This document shows, piece by piece, positions 45,085-54,634 of a stretch of DNA of 64,000 nt. Location of the stretch: assembly GCF_039536325.1 (NCBI RefSeq), contig NZ_BAAAYO010000021.1:372001-436000 (forward strand), written 5' to 3'. The notes beneath the pieces are model-generated. The model was not told where the DNA came from and searched no databases. It saw only the letters and a program-made list of their open reading frames with translations. This DNA is from Paenibacillus_AB hodogayensis (lineage in GTDB: Bacteria; Bacillota; Bacilli; Paenibacillales; NBRC-103111). Both the position numbers and the translations under genes were made by a program. How positions within the stretch are numbered: the stretch's first letter is position 1; each line of letters starts with the position of its first letter.

Positions 45085-46053
45085 TTACAAGGAACCTTGC
45101 GTTCCGCTATCTCGATATTCGCTATCGGCGGTTTCCGGCGGTTTGCCGCGTATCCGCTCCGCACGGGCGGTGATCGATCGGGCATAGTCGGAAGGCGTCA
45201 TGTCCATGATGCGTTTAAACTGTTTGGAAAAATAATGGAGACTGCTGTAACCGAGCCGTTCGGCGATTTCCGAAACGGTCGCCGAGCCTTCGCGGATGAG
45301 CCGTTTTGCCTGCTCGATTTTCAGCCTGTTGAAATATTCCATGACGCCGATGCCGTGCTTCGCCCGAAAAAGCGCTTTCATACGCGTGCGGCTAATCGCG
45401 AACTCCTCGCAAAGCTGATCGAACTTGAAGCTGCGAGCGAGATTGTTTTGCAAATAACCAACCACGGAGGAGACGAATTCGTCCCCTTGCTGCTCGACCG
45501 AGACGGAAGACAGCTTGGCTTCGTCCTTGCCCGTATCCCCTTTACGGATCAGCTCGATTAGCAGAATTTCCAAGTAATTGCGGATTAACTGATCGCCGCC
45601 GAATGCGGCCCCGTTCCGCTTGCTCGGGCATCCGGCCAAATGGGGCGAGTTGATAGGCGGATCGAACGACTGCATCCCTTCCTGGACGATGCGGGACAGC
45701 AGCAGCCGCTCATTCTCATGCAGACGGAACGACTTGTCCTCGAAAAAAGCCATGCACGGCGCATTACATTCGAAAGAGAGAATAATGAGATTGGGTGCGG
45801 TGCTGTTAAATGCCCTCCCCCCGTGGAACAAGTTCGGCTTGTAGAAAATGATGTCCCCCTGCGTCAAATGGCGCCGTCCCGAGTCCGTAAACACTTCCAG
45901 CTCTCCATTATCGATATAGACGAATTCCCAGAAGTCATGCTTTTCCCCGCTCGTGTAAAACCACTTGGGCATCTCTCGGTAATAAAAAGTAACCAATTTG
46001 CGAATAGCGAGCTCTTCCCCGAGCACGTATCTCGGACGATCCGAACTTTCCAT
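45085..46053 (-). CDS. AraC family transcriptional regulator
   Basis: A 322-aa regulator with an N-terminal cupin sensor (KHDFWEFVYIDNGELEVFTD, IIFYKPNLFHGGRAFN) and C-terminal double HTH (FAISRTRMKALFRAKHG, LGYSSLHYFSKQFKRIM). I chose ATG 46053, which has GGGGAG upstream and a normal cupin N-terminus, over a longer frame from 46137. It is divergent from the Gfo/Idh gene. The 45-bp element in between recurs upstream of the secreted hydrolase at 48910, so those are its likely targets. Confidence 0.88.
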   Translation of the reverse strand: MESSDRPRYVLGEELAIRKLVTFYYREMPKWFYTSGEKHDFWEFVYIDNGELEVFTDSGRRHLTQGDIIFYKPNLFHGGRAFNSTAPNLIILSFECNAPCMAFFEDKSFRLHENERLLLSRIVQEGMQSFDPPINSPHLAGCPSKRNGAAFGGDQLIRNYLEILLIELIRKGDTGKDEAKLSSVSVEQQGDEFVSSVVGYLQNNLARSFKFDQLCEEFAISRTRMKALFRAKHGIGVMEYFNRLKIEQAKRLIREGSATVSEIAERLGYSSLHYFSKQFKRIMDMTPSDYARSITARAERIRGKPPETADSEYRDSGTQGSL

Positions 46054-46064
46054 CACAATCGCTC

Positions 46065-46112
46065 CCCGACCAAAATGGCAAAAGGTTGGACCCAGGCCGC
46101 AAAGCCATACGG
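46065..46112 (+). promoter_or_regulatory. Shared regulatory element, copy A
   Basis: The segment begins CCCGACCAAAATGGCAAAAG and continues with a GTTGG...GCAAAGC core, aligning without gaps to 48648-48695 at most positions. A TATTATATT-like -10 region follows. It lies between the AraC and Gfo/Idh genes. Confidence 0.6.
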
Positions 46113-46175
46113 CCGGCATGCCCTTATTATATTTCATAGGGTGGCATATTGAAATATAGGGAAAGGGTGGTTGGC

Positions 46176-47237
46176 ATGGAAATGATCCGGATCGGATTAA
46201 TTGGCTGCGGCGGAATGGGAGGAGGCGGGCACGCCAGCGGCTTGCTGGCGCTCGGCGACCGGGTGAAGGTGACGGCCGTCTGCGATATCGATCCTTCGCG
46301 GGCGCAGGCCGCGGCCGAACGGCTGGGGGCCCAGGTTGCGGTAACGGATTACAGAAAGCTGTGGGAGCATGTCGATGCGGTCTTGATCGCTCTGCCTCAC
46401 GATCTGCATGGCGAGATCGGTCTTGACTGTCTGGAGGCGGGCAAGCATGTGCTGATGGAGAAGCCGCTTTGCAATACCGTGGAGGAGTGCCTCCGGCTAA
46501 TCGAGAAAGCCGAGAGCAAGCGGCTCGTGTTGATGACCGCGTATCCGGTCCGCTTCTGGCCGATCATCAGGGAGATGAAACGTCTGGTCGAGGCGAAGAC
46601 ATACGGGGAAGCGTTTCATATGTCGATCTGGACCGAGCAGTTCACGCAGTTTCCTCCGGGGCATTGGACCGGTTCGGCCGATCAACTGGGAGGGGGCCAG
46701 TTGTTCAGCCACGGTTGCCATTATATCGATTTGATGCTCTGGTTTCTTGGGCGCCCGGTCAAGGGCTTCCATATGGGGACGAATTTTGGCACCCCTTGGA
46801 TGGAGCGCGAAGGAACGAGCGATCTGGCGATCGAATTCGAGAGCGGAGCCGTCGGCTATCATTTCGGCACGTGGGGTGCACGCGGGACGCGGCTCGGCTA
46901 CAGTATCCATATTCACTGCACCGCAGGCATGCTGGAGTACAACCGGGCGGAGGGCAAATTGTATCTGCACTCCAACATCGCGGCGGAGAAAGCCGATCTC
47001 GACACGTCGTCGAAGACGCGCTTGCTGATGGAAGACAACCATCCCGGCAAAAAGACGCAGTATGAGACGGAGCATTTTCTCGAATGCATCCGGACGGGCA
47101 AGCGGCCGTTGACCGACGGTCCGGGCAGCCTGCAGGGGCTTCGGGTCATTTGGCGGCTGTACGAAGCGGAACGCGATGGCAAAGCGGCCGACTTGAGAGG
47201 ACTCGGATTGGAGGAATACGCCTATGCCGACGCTTAA
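46176..47237 (+). CDS. Gfo/Idh/MocA family oxidoreductase
   Basis: A 353-aa NAD(P)-dependent dehydrogenase. The Rossmann motif GCGGMGGGGHASG is at the N-terminus and the catalytic EKPL lysine near residue 98 (GKHVLMEKPLC). HWTGSADQLGGGQLFSHGCH carries the substrate-side histidine. Such enzymes oxidise sugars, inositols or glycosides. The ATG at 46176 follows GAAAGGGTGG. Its stop lies 11 bp inside the next gene, so the two are coupled. It diverges from the AraC gene. Confidence 0.87.
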   Translation: MEMIRIGLIGCGGMGGGGHASGLLALGDRVKVTAVCDIDPSRAQAAAERLGAQVAVTDYRKLWEHVDAVLIALPHDLHGEIGLDCLEAGKHVLMEKPLCNTVEECLRLIEKAESKRLVLMTAYPVRFWPIIREMKRLVEAKTYGEAFHMSIWTEQFTQFPPGHWTGSADQLGGGQLFSHGCHYIDLMLWFLGRPVKGFHMGTNFGTPWMEREGTSDLAIEFESGAVGYHFGTWGARGTRLGYSIHIHCTAGMLEYNRAEGKLYLHSNIAAEKADLDTSSKTRLLMEDNHPGKKTQYETEHFLECIRTGKRPLTDGPGSLQGLRVIWRLYEAERDGKAADLRGLGLEEYAYADA

Positions 47238-48552
47238 TCGAAGCTTGCTCGGACTATCCGGCCTCGCCGCGGCCATGGTGCTGATTGCCGGCTGCTCGGA
47301 CGGTAAGGCGGGACAAACTCCTGCCGATCCGGGCGGGGCGAGCGAGAAGAAAAGCGCAGAGCCCGTCGAGCTCGTGTTTCACACAAACTCCGGAGGGGCC
47401 GTAGAAGGCTTTAACAAAACGTTCGGGGATCGGATCAGCGCCAAGTTCCCCGACTACAAAATCTCCTACGTCCAGAGCAAGCAGGGCAGCACTCTTGCGG
47501 AGCTGATGGCGCAAGGCAAACCGGTCGATATTCTGTATCAGACCGACGCCTACTACTTTGAGCTGGCAGATAGCGCCAAGCTGCAATACGACATGACCGA
47601 GCTGGTCAAAAAGCACGGAATCAATCTGGGCGCCATCGAGCCGCAAGTGCTCGAAAGCTTGCGGAAATCGGGAAGCGGCAAATTGTATGCGCTGCCAATA
47701 AGCAACTTGACTCAGGTGATGTATTACAACAAAGGCATATTCGATAAATTCGGCGTCCCTTATCCGAAGGACGGCATGACCTGGGACGAGACGCTAGAGC
47801 TCGCCAAAAAGCTGGACCGGGAAGAGCAGGGGCAGCAATATTTTGGTTTCGCCGCTTCGCCCGCGCACATATTGGGCAACAACCAGCTGTCCCTTCCTTA
47901 TGTGGACATACAAACCGAGAAGGCGACGTTTCTGAACGAAGGCTGGAAGCGGCTGATCGACACGTATATCGTCCGCCCCGCGCAAGGTCAAGGTTACCAG
48001 AAATATATCGCCGAGAAAAAGAAGCTCCCGTACCGGCTTGAATTTACCGATACGCCGCAAATTGCCATGTTCGTGTTCAACTCCAACTTCCCGTTCTCGA
48101 TCCCGAATATCGACGCCATCGACTGGGATCTGGTCTCTCTGCCCACATTCGCGGATAAGCCAAAGATCGGGTCGCAATCGATGCCCGTCGTATTCGGCAT
48201 TACATCCACCTCCAAGCATAAGGACGCGGCCATGGAGGTTATCCAGTTTCTGATATCCGAGGAGACGCAAATCTCCGAGTCGAAAAAAGGCATCATGCCC
48301 GTCTCCACAACCGACGCGGCCCGCAAAGCGTTCGCCCAAGATACGCCGTTCAAAAACAAAAACTGGAATGCCCTTTACTACAACCAGATCGCCCCGGGCG
48401 TACCCAAAAGCAATTACCAACTGACCGTGGAGAAATCGTTCACCTCGTTCGTCCAGCAAATCGTCGAAGGGAACAAGGACGTAAACACGGCAATGCGCGA
48501 GGCGCAGGAGCAGGCAGACAAAATTATCGCCGAAGCCAAGCAGAAGAAATAA
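47224..48552 (+). CDS. Lipoprotein extracellular solute-binding protein
   Basis: The 442-aa lipoprotein has lipobox IAGC (Cys24) and the family-1 fold. FDKFGVPYPKDGMTWDETLE makes it a paralogue of those at 6793 and 27609. It overlaps the dehydrogenase stop by 14 bp, has GGAGG at 47210-47214, and is followed by a terminator, so the operon is only two genes. No permeases are present, so import must rely on distant genes. The ligand is unknown. Confidence 0.88.
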   Translation: MPTLNRSLLGLSGLAAAMVLIAGCSDGKAGQTPADPGGASEKKSAEPVELVFHTNSGGAVEGFNKTFGDRISAKFPDYKISYVQSKQGSTLAELMAQGKPVDILYQTDAYYFELADSAKLQYDMTELVKKHGINLGAIEPQVLESLRKSGSGKLYALPISNLTQVMYYNKGIFDKFGVPYPKDGMTWDETLELAKKLDREEQGQQYFGFAASPAHILGNNQLSLPYVDIQTEKATFLNEGWKRLIDTYIVRPAQGQGYQKYIAEKKKLPYRLEFTDTPQIAMFVFNSNFPFSIPNIDAIDWDLVSLPTFADKPKIGSQSMPVVFGITSTSKHKDAAMEVIQFLISEETQISESKKGIMPVSTTDAARKAFAQDTPFKNKNWNALYYNQIAPGVPKSNYQLTVEKSFTSFVQQIVEGNKDVNTAMREAQEQADKIIAEAKQKK

Positions 48553-48561
48553 CGTCAAGCG

Positions 48562-48590
48562 CCCTCGTCCCTTTTGGACGGGGGTCTTTT
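48562..48590 (+). terminator. Rho-independent terminator
   Basis: CCCTCGTCC pairs with GGACGGGGG (one G-T) around a five-base loop, followed by TCTTTT. Confidence 0.82.
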
Positions 48591-48647
48591 CCGCATGCGG
48601 TGAAAGTTCTCGACTCTATTCATAGGCTGCAGCGGTGAATCAAACTC

Positions 48648-48695
48648 CCGACTAAATTGGCAAAACGTTGGCCCTAGGCGGCAAAGCTTTATGCA
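48648..48695 (+). promoter_or_regulatory. Shared regulatory element, copy B
   Basis: The segment begins CCCGACTAAATTGGCAAAAC and aligns without gaps to copy A. A CTATAAAG -10-like hexamer follows at the same relative distance as in copy A. Confidence 0.6.
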
Positions 48696-48864
48696 CCCGT
48701 TCGATTTACTATAAAGAGAGACCTGACGATAGGACGATACCTGAAGGGCAGCACGGACGGCTCGGGGCAAAACATCGTAGTCGGGCCGGGATCGAGCAGG
48801 TTTGGTCAAAGGAGGTGAACATCGATCGGCGCAACGAGCAAAAATCGCCAAGTCAAAGGGATTT

Positions 48865-48878
48865 TGTAAGCGTTATCA
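48865..48878 (+). promoter_or_regulatory. CcpA cre site
   Basis: TGTAAGCGTTATCA fits the consensus TGWAANCGNTNWCA at every position. It lies 32 bases before the ATG of the secreted hydrolase, a position typical for catabolite repression by road-block. Confidence 0.65.
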
Positions 48879-48909
48879 TTATGGAAAACTATTATTTGGA
48901 GGGAAGATC

Positions 48910-51900
48910 ATGTATGGGTCCAATTCAAATTCGAACCTTATGAGGAAAACCGGACCGGTCGGCGTAAAGGCGGCTCTGCTCGCCTGCTTGCTGTCGCTCC
49001 TGCTGCCCTTGCTCGTTCCGACAGCCATTCCACGTGCGTTCGCGGCCGAAATCGGCGACGATCTGATACACAACGGCGGATTCGAGCAGAGCGAAGACTC
49101 CATTCCGCTAAGCTGGATCCCATTCCAGAGCTGGAGCAATCCGGAGCTGGCGCTTACGCCAGACGCCGCCCGCACGGGAACGAACGGCTTCCGTATCCAG
49201 ACGCAGCAGCAGACGAAGCCGTGGATCGCCCAAGACATTGTTGTAGAGGAAGGTGTGACGTACGAATTGTCGGGCTGGCTCAAAGGCTTTGACATGGAAG
49301 GAGCCGGCGCCGGCTTCAAGCTGGAGTTTTACAAGAACGGCCAGCGGACGAGCGCCAATCATATACTCGGCTACGATTCGACGTACAGATTATTGCCGCC
49401 GGATATAACAGGGGATTGGCAAAACCTGAAGCTTACGTTCACCGCTCCTCCGGAGGCGACGATCCTGTGCCTCTTTGTCCGGCAGTACGGAACGGGCACC
49501 GTTTATTTCGACGATATCTCGATCGTGCTCAAAAAGCAGCGGGCCATGATCGAGCTCACGACCGACGAGTCGTTCTATTACGCGGAGCTGACGGAAGGCC
49601 GGGTCGGCGCCTCTTTCTTCTCGAAGGATGGACATTTGGAGAACAAGTCGGCGGAAGCGCGCATTTATCGCGAAACGTCGGGCGTTACGATCGCGACGTA
49701 CGGTCCGGTCGCCGCGGATCAGCCGCTCGACTTTCTATTCGATCCGACGCTCATGCTCAAGAACGAGCCTTATCGCGTAGAGGTCCGGTTGCTGGACGCG
49801 ATCGGTACGGAGCTGGAGAAGGCCGGGGAGACGGTGTACCGGATTGACAGGCCGACGATGCTTCGCGAGGACGGTACGATCATGGTGGACGGCGAGCCGT
49901 TCTTTCCGATCGCGGCTTACCATGTTCGCCGGACCGATTACCCGTATGTCGGCCTTGCCGGGGTCAACACGGTACAGGGCGGCGTCACCGACAAAGTCAG
50001 CGTCATGAGGGGCACGCTCGATGCGGCCCAGCAGAACGGCCTGAAGGTGCTCGTCCCGCTCTATGCCAACATGAACGTGAAGGAAAACGTTTATTTGACC
50101 CAAGATTTCGTGACCAATCTGAAAGACCATCCGGCTGTACTCGCTTGGATGATTATGGACGAGCCGATTCAGAACAACAAGACGAAGCAGGAGCTCGCCG
50201 ATGCGTACCGGCTCATCCGCTCCCTCGACAGCAAGCACCCGACCTATATGGTCGAAGCCCCTGCAGCCGCCTACGAGACCGTGTCCAAGCTGACGGATCT
50301 GTTCGCCACCGACGTTTATCCGTTTCCGTATAGTCCGATTTCGGCCGTCGGGGAGAGCGCGATCCAGGCCAAGCAAGCCGCGGGGAACCGCAAGCCGGTC
50401 TTGAACGTCCTGCAGGCGATGTACAACCCGCCGGTTTGGCCGCATTTGCCGACGATCGGGGAGCTGCGCAATATGGCTTACCAATCGCTGCTGAACGGCG
50501 CTCAAGGCATGGCCTATTACTCCTTCAACGAGAACGGCTTCGAGTTGCGGCAATCCGCGCTATGGCCGGGTCTCGTCGAATTCCGCGAAGAAGCGGAGTT
50601 GATTGGCGCACTAATCACGGGCGCAGAGCGCATCGGGCATGGACAAGGACAAGATACGTATTGGACGCTGTGGCGGGATGGCGACGAGCTGTATGCCTCC
50701 TCGGTCAACACGAGCGGGCAAGCCCGCCAGGTTACCGTTCCTCTCGGCATAACGGGGTACCGTTCCGAACTGCTGTATGGCGATTCGCACACGACCCGGG
50801 ACGAGCAGGGCGATGAGCTTGTGATCGGACTCGGTCCTCTGCAGTCGCTCACGTATCGAGTTACTCCTTTCCTGACCTTGATAACACAAGCGTCCGACAC
50901 GGCCGACGGGGCTGCCGGACTGTCGAGCGACGCGTATTGGAGCACGAGAATAAGCCAGCTTGAGGCCAAATCCAACGACATGGCCGCTTCGCTGCAAAGC
51001 TCCGTACCGGATATGGCGTCGGTATCGGGAGATGCGGTCGATGCTCTCGGTCTCGTCGGCGAGTTGACCGATTGGGCGGCTCAACTCGCGGACGGAAGTA
51101 CAAAGCAGCAAATCGTCGCCGCATTGAAGCAAATCGGGCAAGCTCTGTCTCCGATTGCCGGAGCGTACGTCAAGGCGAAACTCGATTTGGCGGGCGGCCG
51201 AATCGTCGGTCAGGAGCAGCCTAACGGACTGACGGTCAGCCTTGACAATGGCGCTTCCGTTGATTTGCTGAATGTGCAAGTCACCGTGAACTATCCGGAA
51301 CCGTTCGGCGCGCAACCGGGCGTTTGGACGAAGCCCCTGCTCGGCAGCGGCTCGGCAAGCTCGGAGACGTTCGACTTCCGAATCGGCTCGCCCGTGCCCC
51401 AAGGACGCTACAGCCTGAAGGCGAGCATCGAATTCGAGTACGCGGACAAGCCGGGCATTCCGATATCCGTCGAGCATTGGATTACCTACGACTATATGGA
51501 TTTACTCGTGGCCGAATCGCTCACACCCGTCATCGAAGCGAATAAAGGCGGCGAATATCCGTTTACGGTAAGCTTGTCCAGCAATGTCTCCCGGGATTTG
51601 CAGGTTATGCTCGAGACGGAATCGCCGCCGGGATTCGCGATGCAGCTGCCCGCCGGGCTGACGCTTTCCTCCGGCCAACAAACCGCGGTTACCGGAACGG
51701 TTTATTTGCCGGCGGGCGTCACCGACGGCATATACGAAGCCGCGATTCGCGTCAAAGCCGACGGCAAGCTGGTTCGTTCGCTGCCGCTTCCGATTGTCGT
51801 AAATCACAATCTGTTGGCTAACGGCGGCTTTGAAAAGGCTACCGCACTCGGCACGGCGCCGGAAGGCTGGGTAATGCGCCAAGGCGTATGGACGCGTGAC

Positions 51901-53037
51901 GCGTCGCACACTGGCGACTACTCCGTCTCTTTGCTGCCGGACCCTTCCAATATTTGGAATATCATAGCATCGGGCATCATCCCGGTACAAGCCGGCAACA
52001 AATATGCTTTGCGCGGATGGGTCAAAAACGGCTCGGCAACAGGGGAGGTCGCGATCGGACTCCGACAGAGCAATAACAACAGCTCCACCACGATTAGCTA
52101 TACATGGAAACCCGTGCAAACTTCTTCGAATTGGACGCTGTACGAGCTGGAAATCATGCCGGCTCCGAACGCCCAATACGTGCAAGTATTTCTGAAGATG
52201 GATCAGCAGACCAATGGTGCGGCCTGGTTCGACGATTTGTATGTCGAGGAAATCCCTTATGAGCCCGAATACGCATTCGATGCCGAAGCGGTGCCCGCTG
52301 CCGTTGTCGCGAGGGAGGGAGGCCAGTTCCCATTCTCCTTAAACGTGACGAGCAACGTTCCCCGCAGCTTGCAGGTGACGCTCGATGCGGATGCGCCTGC
52401 GGGTATGACCGTGCAGCTGCCTTCCCAAATTTCGTTGCCCGCCTATCAGCTGACGACCGTAACCGGCACCGTTTATGTGCCGTCAAGCGTTACCGGCAGC
52501 GTGTATCAGGCGACGATTCATCTGACTGCGGAAGGACAGGTCGTCCGCTCCGTGCCGTTCGCGGTCCGGATCGACAGCAATTTGCTGAAAAATCCGGGCT
52601 TCGAGCAGCCAAACGCCCAGGCGACGGGACCCGCGAACTGGCTGATGCGGGCCGGCTTGTGGACGCAGAGCGAGAAACGAAGCGGTTCCTACTCCGCCTC
52701 CATTGCGCCGGACCCCGGCAATGCGTGGAACATCATCGTATCCGACCTTATCCCGACTGAGCCGGGAAGCCAATATATCGTGCGCGGATGGGTGAAAAAC
52801 GGCTCGACGACGGGCAGCGTATCTCTCGGTCTGAGACAGGTCAAGGAGGATCTCGTCTCCACCGTCAAATACACGTGGCACGCGACCCGGAACAATACGG
52901 ACTGGACACCCTATCAATTCGAAGTAACGCCGTCCTCGACGGCCAAATATGTACAGCTTTTTCTTTGGTCGGACGCGGCTGCGAACGGAACTTCTTCGTT
53001 TGACGATCTGGTCGTGGAGCGTATTCCGCTTCCTTGA
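48910..53037 (+). CDS. Large secreted TIM-barrel glycoside hydrolase-like protein with CBM modules
   Basis: The product is 1,375 aa. A signal peptide ends near residue 46 (PRAFAA). A CBM4/9-like module follows (IHNGGFEQSEDSIPLSW). The barrel starts near residue 310 (IMVDGEPFFPIAAYHVRRTD) and has LAWMIMDEP near residue 416, the acid-base Glu position of GH-A clan enzymes. The C-terminus has two tandem copies of a NEW3-like plus CBM module (51500-52260 and 52270-53037), recognisable by NIIASGIIP / NIIVSDLIP and LRGWVKNGS / VRGWVKNGS. GGAGGG supports ATG 48910. It is probably induced by AraC and repressed by CcpA. Confidence 0.78.
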   Translation: MYGSNSNSNLMRKTGPVGVKAALLACLLSLLLPLLVPTAIPRAFAAEIGDDLIHNGGFEQSEDSIPLSWIPFQSWSNPELALTPDAARTGTNGFRIQTQQQTKPWIAQDIVVEEGVTYELSGWLKGFDMEGAGAGFKLEFYKNGQRTSANHILGYDSTYRLLPPDITGDWQNLKLTFTAPPEATILCLFVRQYGTGTVYFDDISIVLKKQRAMIELTTDESFYYAELTEGRVGASFFSKDGHLENKSAEARIYRETSGVTIATYGPVAADQPLDFLFDPTLMLKNEPYRVEVRLLDAIGTELEKAGETVYRIDRPTMLREDGTIMVDGEPFFPIAAYHVRRTDYPYVGLAGVNTVQGGVTDKVSVMRGTLDAAQQNGLKVLVPLYANMNVKENVYLTQDFVTNLKDHPAVLAWMIMDEPIQNNKTKQELADAYRLIRSLDSKHPTYMVEAPAAAYETVSKLTDLFATDVYPFPYSPISAVGESAIQAKQAAGNRKPVLNVLQAMYNPPVWPHLPTIGELRNMAYQSLLNGAQGMAYYSFNENGFELRQSALWPGLVEFREEAELIGALITGAERIGHGQGQDTYWTLWRDGDELYASSVNTSGQARQVTVPLGITGYRSELLYGDSHTTRDEQGDELVIGLGPLQSLTYRVTPFLTLITQASDTADGAAGLSSDAYWSTRISQLEAKSNDMAASLQSSVPDMASVSGDAVDALGLVGELTDWAAQLADGSTKQQIVAALKQIGQALSPIAGAYVKAKLDLAGGRIVGQEQPNGLTVSLDNGASVDLLNVQVTVNYPEPFGAQPGVWTKPLLGSGSASSETFDFRIGSPVPQGRYSLKASIEFEYADKPGIPISVEHWITYDYMDLLVAESLTPVIEANKGGEYPFTVSLSSNVSRDLQVMLETESPPGFAMQLPAGLTLSSGQQTAVTGTVYLPAGVTDGIYEAAIRVKADGKLVRSLPLPIVVNHNLLANGGFEKATALGTAPEGWVMRQGVWTRDASHTGDYSVSLLPDPSNIWNIIASGIIPVQAGNKYALRGWVKNGSATGEVAIGLRQSNNNSSTTISYTWKPVQTSSNWTLYELEIMPAPNAQYVQVFLKMDQQTNGAAWFDDLYVEEIPYEPEYAFDAEAVPAAVVAREGGQFPFSLNVTSNVPRSLQVTLDADAPAGMTVQLPSQISLPAYQLTTVTGTVYVPSSVTGSVYQATIHLTAEGQVVRSVPFAVRIDSNLLKNPGFEQPNAQATGPANWLMRAGLWTQSEKRSGSYSASIAPDPGNAWNIIVSDLIPTEPGSQYIVRGWVKNGSTTGSVSLGLRQVKEDLVSTVKYTWHATRNNTDWTPYQFEVTPSSTAKYVQLFLWSDAAANGTSSFDDLVVERIPLP

Positions 53038-53202
53038 CAACCATACCAGCACCGTACGTAAAGAATTATAGGGCGGTCGGGTTATAGAGGTGTGTGATGG
53101 ACAACCTAAGGATGAGGAAACTCGAACACTCTGGGCTATAAAGATTTATGAACAGCTTCAGTAGAATAAATGCCACGTAAAACGCGGCTATTGGGTTCTA
53201 TA

Positions 53203-53246
53203 GGGATAAAGTTCTTGTCACATCGATGTGACAAGAACTTTATCCC
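53203..53246. terminator. Perfect 44-bp palindrome, probable bidirectional terminator
   Basis: The arms (53203-53224 and 53225-53246) are exact reverse complements with no spacer, centred on ATCGAT. The palindrome lies between the convergent hydrolase and MFS genes. T tracts are weak, so a termination role is inferred from location. Confidence 0.6.
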
Positions 53247-53305
53247 GTTGGCGCTCTTTTAGGCTTGTTTCGACCACAGGAGTATGACTGTAAGCTTTGC
53301 AAAGT

Positions 53306-54511
53306 TTACTTTTTTCTCGTAAAACCGTGTCTCTTCGCACCCCACGCAATAATTAACGCAATAAGAAGCAGAATGATTAATACGCTCGGGAACGACTGGA
53401 CTCCAACGAGCTCCAGTAATGTACCACCTACAATACCTCCGCCGGCGATAGCCAGGTTCCAAACCGTAGTATTAATCGGCATCACGATATCCACGCCTTC
53501 TTCACCGCTTGCTTCGGCAAGCGCGGTTTGCAACAGTGTGGCAGCACCGCCAAAAGTAAGTCCCCAAAATGCTACAGCCGCATAAACGAAGGATGCAGAT
53601 GTGGCACCCGTCCATAGGGCAGCGGACACCAGCAGGAAACCGAGAAGACTGATCAATACGAGCAGGCGTAGGTGACGGTCGACCAGCAGGCCAACGATCC
53701 AGATGGAGAAAAGCGCCACGATTCCAAAGACCAGCAAGACTAGGTCAACACGTCCTGCGAGTCCCAAGGGCTCAAGAAACGGTGCAATATACGTATATAA
53801 AATATTGTGTGCCAGCATCCACGTCAGCACCACCATGAGAATCGGACGGATCCCTGGTAAAACAAACACCTGACCGATGCTCATTCTTTTATCGGCAGGC
53901 TGCCCTGGATAATCCGGCACCTTCCACTGTACCCATGCAAGTAAACCAAGAGTCAGAAGAGACATAAGTCCGAAAACGAGTCGCCAACCGATCAAATCGC
54001 CGAGCAGGGTGCCGACCGGTACACCGAATGTAAGAGCAATTGGCGTTCCCACCATCGCGACTGCCAAGGCTCGTCCTCTTAATGTATCGGGTACCATGCG
54101 CCGTGCGTAACCGGCAATCATTCCCCATGCAGCACCGGCAGAAACACCGGCGAAAAACCGGGCGATCAGTGTTAGAACATAACTGCTCGACAAAGCGGTT
54201 ATCGAATTGAAAATGAGAAAACCTACTATGATAGCGAGCAGAAGCGGACGACGCCTGAACCTGCCGGTAAACATGGCAAACGGAATCGCCGCTATGATGG
54301 AACCAACAGCATAAGAAGTTACGAACTGACCAGCCATCCCTTTACTAATATTTAACCCTTCGGCGAGATGCGGTAGCAAGCCAGCCGGTATGGTTTCGGT
54401 AAAGATGCAAATAAATCCTGTCATCGCAAGTGCGAGTAGTGAAAGCCAGGGGAGTCTGGCAGGGAGGTTGTCCGATTGAACCACACTCGTTGATGATGAA
54501 AATTGAGACAA
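53306..54511 (-). CDS. MFS transporter (DHA1-type exporter)
   Basis: The 401-aa protein has about twelve transmembrane helices. The A-motif-like loop (AMFTGRFRRRPLLL) and TETIPAGLLPHLAEGLN at the N-terminus are typical of AraJ/YdhP-like drug or sugar exporters. The start codon is TTG at 54511 with AAGGGGGAA upstream. It diverges from a TetR gene, the usual pairing of an efflux pump and its repressor. The substrate is not predictable. Confidence 0.88.
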   Translation of the reverse strand: MSQFSSSTSVVQSDNLPARLPWLSLLALAMTGFICIFTETIPAGLLPHLAEGLNISKGMAGQFVTSYAVGSIIAAIPFAMFTGRFRRRPLLLAIIVGFLIFNSITALSSSYVLTLIARFFAGVSAGAAWGMIAGYARRMVPDTLRGRALAVAMVGTPIALTFGVPVGTLLGDLIGWRLVFGLMSLLTLGLLAWVQWKVPDYPGQPADKRMSIGQVFVLPGIRPILMVVLTWMLAHNILYTYIAPFLEPLGLAGRVDLVLLVFGIVALFSIWIVGLLVDRHLRLLVLISLLGFLLVSAALWTGATSASFVYAAVAFWGLTFGGAATLLQTALAEASGEEGVDIVMPINTTVWNLAIAGGGIVGGTLLELVGVQSFPSVLIILLLIALIIAWGAKRHGFTRKK

Positions 54512-54539
54512 AATAATTCCCCCTTAGAATGAATATACT

Positions 54540-54612
54540 TATGGATCGTTCGTTCTATATATTAAATTCAATGACCTCCCCTTGTCAATGACTTTTGGAT
54601 CGATTAGTATAA
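54540..54612. promoter_or_regulatory. Divergent promoter region of the MFS and TetR genes
   Basis: Two similar GGATCG-containing segments (TGGATCGTTCGT near 54543 and TTGGATCGATTAGT near 54595) lie between the divergent genes and may be TetR half-sites. This is inferred from spacing and similarity only. Confidence 0.35.
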
Positions 54613-54634
54613 AAATAATAAAGGGGGTCATTTT

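Larger units (their letters stand above)
48591..48909. other. Regulatory leader of the secreted hydrolase gene
   Basis: This spacer has the second copy of the shared element (48648-48695), a TATAAA-like hexamer near 48710 and a perfect cre site (48865-48878). A spare AAAGGAGGTG sits at 48809-48818 far from the true start. No gene is seen. Confidence 0.55.
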
